64,000 bases of DNA from Sphingomonas sp. IC-11 (GTDB lineage: Bacteria; Pseudomonadota; Alphaproteobacteria; Sphingomonadales; Sphingomonadaceae). Both the position numbers and the translations under genes were made by a program. Position 1 is the first letter of the stretch, and each line of letters starts with the position of its first letter. Below are positions 59,271 through 64,000 of the stretch, one piece after another. The notes beneath the pieces were generated by a model that was not told the DNA's origin, did no database searches, and was given only the letters and a program-made list of their open reading frames with translations. The stretch is taken from the NCBI RefSeq assembly GCF_021043365.1, contig NZ_JAJNDU010000007.1, positions 1-64,000 of the forward strand, written 5' to 3'.

Positions 59271-60173
59271 ATGACGGCGTTTACCCTGGGGGAAGCGACG
59301 GCGCTGGCGCTTGGCCGCGTCCCGCCGCCTGGTCGCGCGCCCGGCATGGCGGCCCTGCGCGTGCGCCCGCCGGCACGCAGCGGGGCGCCGCACCCGACCG
59401 GCGCGCCGATCCGCCGCGACAGTATCGAGGCGGGCACCTTCGAGGAGCATTTCTTCGCCGTCCCCGCCAAGGGCGAGCCCGATCGCCTGCTGCGCCTGGC
59501 GCGCGCCGCGCTTGATGCCGGGCGCCGGCTGAAGCGCGCGGTTCGCATGGAGGGCCGCATCCTCTCCCCCGCCGAAGCCGCGCTCGCCGGCCTCACCGCC
59601 GGCGCGGTGCGCGTTTATGAGGAGATCTGCACCCTCGCCCGCCTGAACCGGGGCCGCGTCTTCCCCAGCTATGACCGGCTGGCCGAGGCGACCGCGCTCG
59701 GCCGCGCGACCGTGGCCCGGGCGCTGCGCGCGCTCGAGCTCGCCGGCTTCCTCATCCGCCAGCGCCGTTTCAAGCGTGTCGCGCGTGAGGAAGGCGCAGG
59801 CGACGCCCCGCGCTACGCCCAGACCTCCAACGCCTATCGCCCGCTGTTGCCCGCACGCCTGCTCCCGCACCTGCCGCGCTGGCTCTCCCCTGCCCCGCTC
59901 CCCGTCGATGTCGAGCAGCGCACGGCCGAACGCACCGCGGAGGTCGCCGCGATGCACGACAGCCTCTCCTGCCGCGAGCTCGCCCAGACACTGGTCGGCG
60001 GATCGCTCGGCCGCGTCCTTGCCAAGCTCGGCGCTCACATCGATCGCCGCGAAACAATCACTAGCTGCGAGTCTCAAAACCAGCCTCAACCGCTACTGGA
60101 TTCTATCTGTTCAAGGGAAAGCAGCGTCGGCCTGGTCGGCCGACACGTCGGGCCTGACGGCCAGACACGCTGA
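59271..60173 (+). CDS. Helix-turn-helix plasmid protein (replication-associated)
   Basis: A 300-residue Arg/Ala-rich protein. The centre (about residues 95-170) holds a winged HTH: VYEEICTLARLNRGRVFPSYDRLAEATALGRATVARALRALELAGFLIRQRRFK. Such proteins accompany RepA on sphingomonad plasmids, often annotated as replication or HTH proteins. GGAAG lies right before ATG 59271. The last 40 residues run through a low-complexity tail and a TGTCGG-type repeat, so the C-terminus may vary between plasmids. A role in origin control is inferred. Confidence 0.8.
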   Translation: MTAFTLGEATALALGRVPPPGRAPGMAALRVRPPARSGAPHPTGAPIRRDSIEAGTFEEHFFAVPAKGEPDRLLRLARAALDAGRRLKRAVRMEGRILSPAEAALAGLTAGAVRVYEEICTLARLNRGRVFPSYDRLAEATALGRATVARALRALELAGFLIRQRRFKRVAREEGAGDAPRYAQTSNAYRPLLPARLLPHLPRWLSPAPLPVDVEQRTAERTAEVAAMHDSLSCRELAQTLVGGSLGRVLAKLGAHIDRRETITSCESQNQPQPLLDSICSRESSVGLVGRHVGPDGQTR

Positions 60174-60304
60174 ACCCGCACCTGACCCACCACCCGAACC
60201 TCAAACGACACAGCCGGAAGCGCCGGCTTACGCCGACGCAATGCTCCCTAGGGGGACCAAGCGGTTTCCGGCGTGGCCCCTCGCCGGCCAGCGCTCAACG
60301 GCCA

Positions 60305-60354
60305 GTGTCGATGCGTCGGTCTGTCGTCATGTCGACGTGTCGGCAGATCGATGT
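60305..60354. repeat. TGTCGACA palindrome cluster H
   Basis: Repeated half-sites (GTGTCGATG, CTGTCGTC, ATGTCGACGTGTCGGC, ATCGATGTAGACC) fill the gap after the HTH gene and before the thioesterase stop. Confidence 0.5.
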
Positions 60355-60373
60355 AGACCGGTCCTGGGTGGCC

Positions 60374-61237
60374 CTACCCCCGTGGCCGCGTCACCAGGCA
60401 ATGCCCGCTGCCTGTCGCCAGCGCGCGCCCGTCGCGGCTCCAGATCCGCACCCGCCCGCTGATCAGCCCGTTGCCCGACACATCGCTGTCCGCATCGCTT
60501 AGCAGCCAGTCCCCCGCCGGCCCGCTGCCATGGAAATAGACGGTGAGGTCGAGCGACGGCGCCAGATAATCCGCGTTTTCCTGAAGCCGGTGCCAATGCC
60601 CGGGCCAGATGCCCAGGTCGATCAGCAGCGCGGTACGCATTGCATCGAGGAACGGGTCGCCTGCCGCCTCGTCGCCCGCTGCCCCGCCGGGCTCCCCCTC
60701 CCCCGCCCCCGGCCAGTCGCGAAAACGCAGCCAGCGCCGCTGGCTCGGCACCGGCGCCGGCGGGTCCTCGGCCAGCCGGAAATGCACCGGCCGCCCGTCC
60801 AGATTGCCCCAGAAACGGTTCCACGCGATGCCGCGCTCGGCCAGCAGCTCGTCCTGACCGCGCAGCGCCTCCGGTGCCGGCACGTCGGGCATCACCGGCG
60901 TCACCGGCAGCGAGGCTTCGCTGCGCTTCGTCGTCCAGATCTGCGCCAGGAACACCGGCCGTCCCTCCTGCGCCAGCGTCACGAGATACAGCGCGGAGCC
61001 CCCCTCCTTCACCGCCTCGACGGCGACGTCGATTGCGCCCGGCTTCGCTACCCGCACGAACTGGCCCATGAGCGACGCCGGCCGATGGCCCTCCGCCGCG
61101 CGTTCCCGCACCGCACGCAGCGCGATCGCCGCGATATAGCCGCCCGCCGGGCCCCAGATGTCCCACGCCGGATCAAGCATCGCGCGATACCCGTCCCCGC
61201 TCGGCGCCAGCGCCGTCGCTGCCATCAACCCGGGCAT
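60374..61237 (-). CDS. Acyl-CoA thioesterase-like hotdog protein
   Basis: A 287-residue double-hotdog protein of the TesB/4HBT_3 type. WGPAGGYIAAIALRAVRE near the N-terminus, LMGQFVRVAKPGAIDVAVEAVKEGGSALYLV and C-terminal LDLTVYFHG…GDWLLSDADSD and SGRVRIWSRDGRALATGSG are family patterns. It would hydrolyse acyl-CoA thioesters. A Gly-rich run (AAGGGGGG) lies before ATG 61237. A longer frame to 61486 overlaps the RcnB-like promoter and is not favoured. Its link to plasmid functions is unclear. Confidence 0.82.
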   Translation of the reverse strand: MPGLMAATALAPSGDGYRAMLDPAWDIWGPAGGYIAAIALRAVRERAAEGHRPASLMGQFVRVAKPGAIDVAVEAVKEGGSALYLVTLAQEGRPVFLAQIWTTKRSEASLPVTPVMPDVPAPEALRGQDELLAERGIAWNRFWGNLDGRPVHFRLAEDPPAPVPSQRRWLRFRDWPGAGEGEPGGAAGDEAAGDPFLDAMRTALLIDLGIWPGHWHRLQENADYLAPSLDLTVYFHGSGPAGDWLLSDADSDVSGNGLISGRVRIWSRDGRALATGSGHCLVTRPRG

Positions 61238-61315
61238 GCATTCCCCCCTTTGTTGTCGCCACTTCATGAGTGAGATCCGCCGGATCGCCAAGCACCGGAA
61301 CGCGCCGACCAGCCG

Positions 61316-61355
61316 ACAGGTCGAGATGTCGACACATCGACGTGTCGCAAGGCCT
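61316..61355. repeat. TGTCGACA palindrome cluster I
   Basis: GGTCGAGATGTCGACACATC followed by GACGTGTCGC in the divergent gap between the thioesterase and RcnB-like genes. Confidence 0.55.
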
Positions 61356-61500
61356 GTTTGTCGTACCCTGCTCCGGCGCAGGCCGTCCGGGCGCTGGCAC
61401 AGTTTGCGACCATTTGGGTGGCGGCCCGACACATGCCGGCGACAGCTGACCCCCATTTTGCCTTCAACGCCGATCACCATCGGCACGAAGGAGTTTGAGC

Positions 61501-61905
61501 ATGAACCGCTTCCTGATCGCCGCCCTCGCCACCACGATGGTCGCCACGCCCACGCTCGCCGCGGCGCAGCCCTATCGCGGCCCGGCCCACAATTCGGCGC
61601 CCACGGTGGTGCAGCAGCGCGGCCATGGCCCGGTGGTCGTCCAGCAGCGCGGGCACGGCCCGGTCGTGGTGAAGCAGAACACGCGTTATCGCGCGCCGAC
61701 GGTCCAGTATCGCAGCAACTGGCGCAAGGGCGACCGGTTCGACAGCCGCCAGGCCCGCAACTACCGCCAGATCGACTATCGCCAGTATCGCGGCCTCAAG
61801 GCCCCGCCGCGCGGCTATCACTACGTCCAGTCGGGCAATGACGCGGTGCTGGTCGGCATCACCAGCGGCATCGTCGCCGCGGTCTTCGCCAGCCTGATCC
61901 GCTGA
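61501..61905 (+). CDS. RcnB-family periplasmic protein
   Basis: A 134-residue exported protein. AAGGAG lies seven bases before ATG 61501. The signal peptide (NRFLIAALATTMVATPTLAAAQ) is followed by a repeated unit (QQRGHGPVVV twice) and a C-terminal domain: WRKGDRFDSR, YRQYRGLKAPPRGYHYVQSGNDAVLV, matching RcnB (DUF2502/Ni-Co homeostasis-type) proteins. These are periplasmic; in E. coli RcnB affects nickel and cobalt export. The family in sphingomonads is large and its role less clear. Confidence 0.88.
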   Translation: MNRFLIAALATTMVATPTLAAAQPYRGPAHNSAPTVVQQRGHGPVVVQQRGHGPVVVKQNTRYRAPTVQYRSNWRKGDRFDSRQARNYRQIDYRQYRGLKAPPRGYHYVQSGNDAVLVGITSGIVAAVFASLIR

Positions 61906-61960
61906 GCCCCCACCCGGGTGGCGGAGGAACCCCCTTCCGTCACCCGGGACCAACCCCCAA

Positions 61961-61991
61961 GCGTCACCCGGGCCCCACGCCGGGGTGACGC
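61961..61991. terminator. Hairpin after the RcnB-like gene
   Basis: GCGTCACCC and GGGTGACGC form a perfect 9-bp stem. Two further CACCCGGG repeats lie upstream (61911-61945). The cluster probably ends transcription, though no T-run follows. Confidence 0.5.
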
Positions 61992-62101
61992 CTCTTCCGG
62001 TCATCCGCGACGCCGGAAACAGCGCCGCAAACCGGCGTGACGACGAACAGGCGAGGGCTGCCAAAAAGCCTCCCCGCCTCCATCTCGATCTCACTTCATC
62101 G

Positions 62102-62131
62102 GTTGACATGTCGGACTGTCGACAGGGCGGG
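62102..62131. repeat. TGTCGACA palindrome cluster J
   Basis: GACATGTCGGACTGTCGACA is present in the gene-free stretch 61992-62345. It is the last member of the family before the circle closes. Confidence 0.55.
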
Positions 62132-62261
62132 CAGCACCTCGTCAGAAAACCGCTACCCGGCGCGCCACGACGCGGATATCTCCGGAAATCATCGTCAAGC
62201 GACTGTATCTAAGAGAAAACCAGCGAGCTTGAGTTTGCCCACTATGCCTCATGTTGCAGGA

Positions 62262-62290
62262 ATGTCTGCGATTGGGAGGGAAGCGGACAT
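62262..62290. repeat. Short ATGTC(C/T)GC…GCGGACAT repeat unit
   Basis: Opposed ends ATGTCTGC and GCGGACAT with the GGGAGGGAA core, apparently a shortened version of the 89-bp unit at 62621-62709. Confidence 0.5.
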
Positions 62291-62345
62291 TTGAGGCATT
62301 CGCAGATACTGAACGATATTAACCTTCCGCTGCTATAATCGCGGG

Positions 62346-62621
62346 ATGAACGATGGGGAACGACTGGGTTATCGCTGGGCGCAATGGGCTCATGCCCACC
62401 CCAAATCGGCGAAGATAATCGCTGCGAGCATCATGCTCTGCTTCGGTGCCTTGATGGCGATGCTTTCGTGGAATTACGTGACCGACAAGCCCGCAAAGGC
62501 AATCCCGAGATACATAGCCATCGGGGTCGGCGTGTGCATCCTCATGCTGATCGGCTATCCGAAGAAGATCGGTAAGGGTCATACGCTCAAGGACGGCTCG
62601 GAGAACCAAGACCCTCTCTGA
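62346..62621 (+). CDS. Hypothetical two-pass membrane protein
   Basis: A 91-residue protein with two hydrophobic helices (IIAASIMLCFGALMAMLSW and YIAIGVGVCILMLIGYP) and polar ends. Bounded on both sides by ATGTCCGC repeat units. No family recognised; the ribosome-binding site is weak. Confidence 0.6.
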   Translation: MNDGERLGYRWAQWAHAHPKSAKIIAASIMLCFGALMAMLSWNYVTDKPAKAIPRYIAIGVGVCILMLIGYPKKIGKGHTLKDGSENQDPL

Positions 62622-62709
62622 TGTCCGCAAGCGGGCGTGAGCGGAATGGCGGCTTTCTGGATCGACAGCGCCGATGCGGACCGGCCGAGACTGGGAGGGA
62701 AGCGGACAT
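62621..62709. repeat. 89-bp ATGTCCGC…GCGGACAT repeat unit
   Basis: Ends are inverted (ATGTCCGC and GCGGACAT). The interior (62634-62696) recurs with two differences at 63178-63240. Such units are dispersed in sphingomonad genomes as far as I recall; function unknown. Confidence 0.65.
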
Positions 62710-62741
62710 TCGAAGCGCACTGCCAGTCAGCGTGAGACTGA

Positions 62742-63107
62742 CTAATCGAACCGTCTAAACTGTACCCGCTGAACCACACCATCTTTCCTGCGCCGTATGA
62801 AGGTCTCGGTACGGCTTTCTAATACTTCGAAACACGAGCGCTTCGGCTTGGTTAGTATGCAGACTCGATCATCGAACACCGAATAAGGCGCGCGCGTAGA
62901 CCAAGGCTCCGCGCCGAGAAACCTATACTCTCCATCCGCCTTGAATACTACAGCGGCTCCTGGCCTACCAGAAGTAGACACGTAGATCATAGCTTGACCA
63001 ACAATCTTAGCCTGTAGACTGGCACCTTTGATCTGCCGCAACGATGATGAGTCGGGTTGCGGCTCTACCGAAATAAAGCCAAATACCAACAGCAAATGGA
63101 GGATCAT
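62742..63107 (-). CDS. Hypothetical exported protein
   Basis: A 121-residue protein with a short hydrophobic N-terminus (ILHLLLVFGFISV) and a mainly beta-rich mature part (AVVFKADGEYRFLGAEPW, VFDDRVCILTKPKRSCFEVL with two Cys). No family recognised. It is encoded leftward between two repeat units. Confidence 0.55.
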   Translation of the reverse strand: MILHLLLVFGFISVEPQPDSSSLRQIKGASLQAKIVGQAMIYVSTSGRPGAAVVFKADGEYRFLGAEPWSTRAPYSVFDDRVCILTKPKRSCFEVLESRTETFIRRRKDGVVQRVQFRRFD

Positions 63108-63167
63108 GACCGGCGCCGCCGCAACGTGATGAGCGATGAGTTAGCCGAAACTACACCTTTGTGTGAC

Positions 63168-63240
63168 GTTCGCAATTGGGCGTGAGCGGAATGGCGGCTT
63201 TCTGGATCGCCAGCGCCGATGCGGAACGGCCGAGACTGGA
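63168..63240. repeat. Partial copy of the 89-bp repeat unit
   Basis: From 63178 the sequence follows 62634-62696 with two mismatches, then diverges before the GCGGACAT end. It is a truncated copy. Confidence 0.6.
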
Positions 63241-63292
63241 GGAAACCCGCCGTTTCCTTGTAGCGCACGATTGTTGACTCGCTTCGGTGAGT

Positions 63293-63844
63293 CTAGTGCC
63301 GCAGCGCTCGCAGTACGGACCTTGCCTCTGTAGCAAGATCGTTGCCGTCTTTCAGTTTCTCGTGATGAAACGTGACCTGCCAAAGCGCGCCCGCTTCTAC
63401 GATGGAGAAACCGCATGACTTAAACAAACCAACTTTGATAGAGTGCTCGTTGCAGATCACGTCTCCCCATGTCATCTTTTTCAGAACGGCCTCCCCCTTT
63501 TTACTTCCCCACAAAATCCATCTGACAATTACACGGTTCGGCATCGAGGCTATAGCATGTAATCTGACGTACTTCGAATGATCTAGTTTATTAAACCGTG
63601 GATCATACTCGAACGAAAAACTGCGCTTGGTCAATCGACCTTGCTGCATGTTTGTAGAAAATCGAACATATCCCGCATCTACAGAGACTGGTTTGACCAC
63701 AGAGGAGTCTTCCGGGATCGCGTAGGTCGAAGACCCGATTGTAACCAAGTTACCTTCGCGGGCTACGCCGCCAGCGATTATGAAGGCGATTACCAACCCC
63801 GCTGAAAGCAGCAGGCTCCAAGGGCGATCACGAAGCCGCATCAA
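63293..63844 (-). CDS. Hypothetical membrane-anchored protein
   Basis: A 183-residue protein with one N-terminal membrane helix (WSLLLSAGLVIAFIIAGGV) and a beta-rich periplasmic region (VKPVSVDAGYVRFSTNMQQ, VIVRWILWGSKKGEAV, two Cys at about 130 and 143). Its neighbourhood is more AT-rich than the rest of the plasmid. No family recognised. Confidence 0.55.
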   Translation of the reverse strand: MMRLRDRPWSLLLSAGLVIAFIIAGGVAREGNLVTIGSSTYAIPEDSSVVKPVSVDAGYVRFSTNMQQGRLTKRSFSFEYDPRFNKLDHSKYVRLHAIASMPNRVIVRWILWGSKKGEAVLKKMTWGDVICNEHSIKVGLFKSCGFSIVEAGALWQVTFHHEKLKDGNDLATEARSVLRALRH

Positions 63845-63914
63845 TCATCCTAGTCGAAGCCATCCAGTTACTGATCACCAAGCCCTAAAATCACGTGTGT
63901 ATGACGGTAGCGCT

Positions 63915-63977
63915 ATGTCCGCTTTTGGGCGCTTCCTGCCGGTCCACTTCTGGGCGGGACAGCGGGATAGCGGACAT
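63915..63977. repeat. ATGTCCGC…GCGGACAT repeat unit across the joint
   Basis: Opposed ends ATGTCCGC (63915-63922) and GCGGACAT (63970-63977) around an unrelated interior. The right part is duplicated at 1-47 by the circular overlap. Confidence 0.5.
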
Positions 63978-64000
63978 CTACTTGTCGGCCTGTCGACACA
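63931..64000. repeat. Terminal 70-bp repeat (right copy)
   Basis: Exact copy of bases 1-70, see the left copy. It marks the end of one full turn of the circle at base 63930. Confidence 0.9.

Overview
The first 70 bases recur exactly as the last 70, so the window is best read as one complete circular plasmid of about 63.93 kb seen with a short wrap-around. The host is very probably a sphingomonad (Sphingomonas, Sphingobium, Novosphingobium). This rests on high GC, the replication-initiator type, the Ti-like TraA relaxase followed by a DUF6118 gene, and many small proteins typical of that group. I saw no rRNA, tRNA or CRISPR.

Layout. (1) Backbone, about 54.6 kb through the origin to 1.3 kb: tyrosine recombinase, sulfotransferase-like gene, iteron-controlled repA with four downstream iterons, a second HTH plasmid protein, a thioesterase-like gene, an RcnB-like gene, small exported proteins, then a parA plus ribbon-helix-helix partition pair preceded by ten 7-bp repeats. 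Clusters of the palindrome TGTCGACA are scattered through this part. (2) 1.85-27.2 kb: a large Wzx/Wzy-type exopolysaccharide cluster. One leftward operon makes dTDP-L-rhamnose and a UDP-HexNAcA sugar (rmlCBDA, tviB, tviC) behind a beta-helix protein. asnB stands alone. A second leftward operon, almost fully overlapping, carries the initiating phosphoglycosyltransferase, a dTDP-3-acylamino-3,6-dideoxyhexose pathway, flippase, polymerase and four glycosyltransferases. A rightward operon carries a ligase/polymerase-like protein, Wza-like and Wzc-like export proteins and two unknown genes. (3) 27.5-32.4 kb: a reduced Ti-type mobilisation region (traG relic, traD, traC, probable oriT, traA). No intact coupling protein or mating-pair genes remain, so the plasmid looks mobilisable rather than self-transmissible. 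(4) 32.7-39.8 kb: a GAF-GGDEF cyclase, a hybrid kinase, small proteins, a second ParA with its own HTH domain, and a NYN nuclease-like gene. (5) 39.9-49.6 kb: accessory genes divided by three directly oriented copies of a 28-bp imperfect palindrome. One segment holds MgtC, DUF421 and DUF2254 membrane proteins. The next holds two lipoproteins, a LysR/SDR/Atu4866 module and a tricorn-like protease. (6) 49.7-54.5 kb: an Abi-type HEPN protein, an HNH-like protein, a serine resolvase with a recognisable res site, and an unusual HExxH protein with TonB-box-like motifs.

How the genes fit together: the plasmid carries most of the genes needed to make, polymerise and export a surface polysaccharide predicted to contain rhamnose, a (possibly amidated) HexNAcA and a 3-acylamino-3,6-dideoxyhexose. 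Signalling genes that often control such polymers (GGDEF, hybrid kinase) lie on the same molecule. Most calls come from recognisable motifs read by eye. Starts and exact sugar identities are the main uncertainties.
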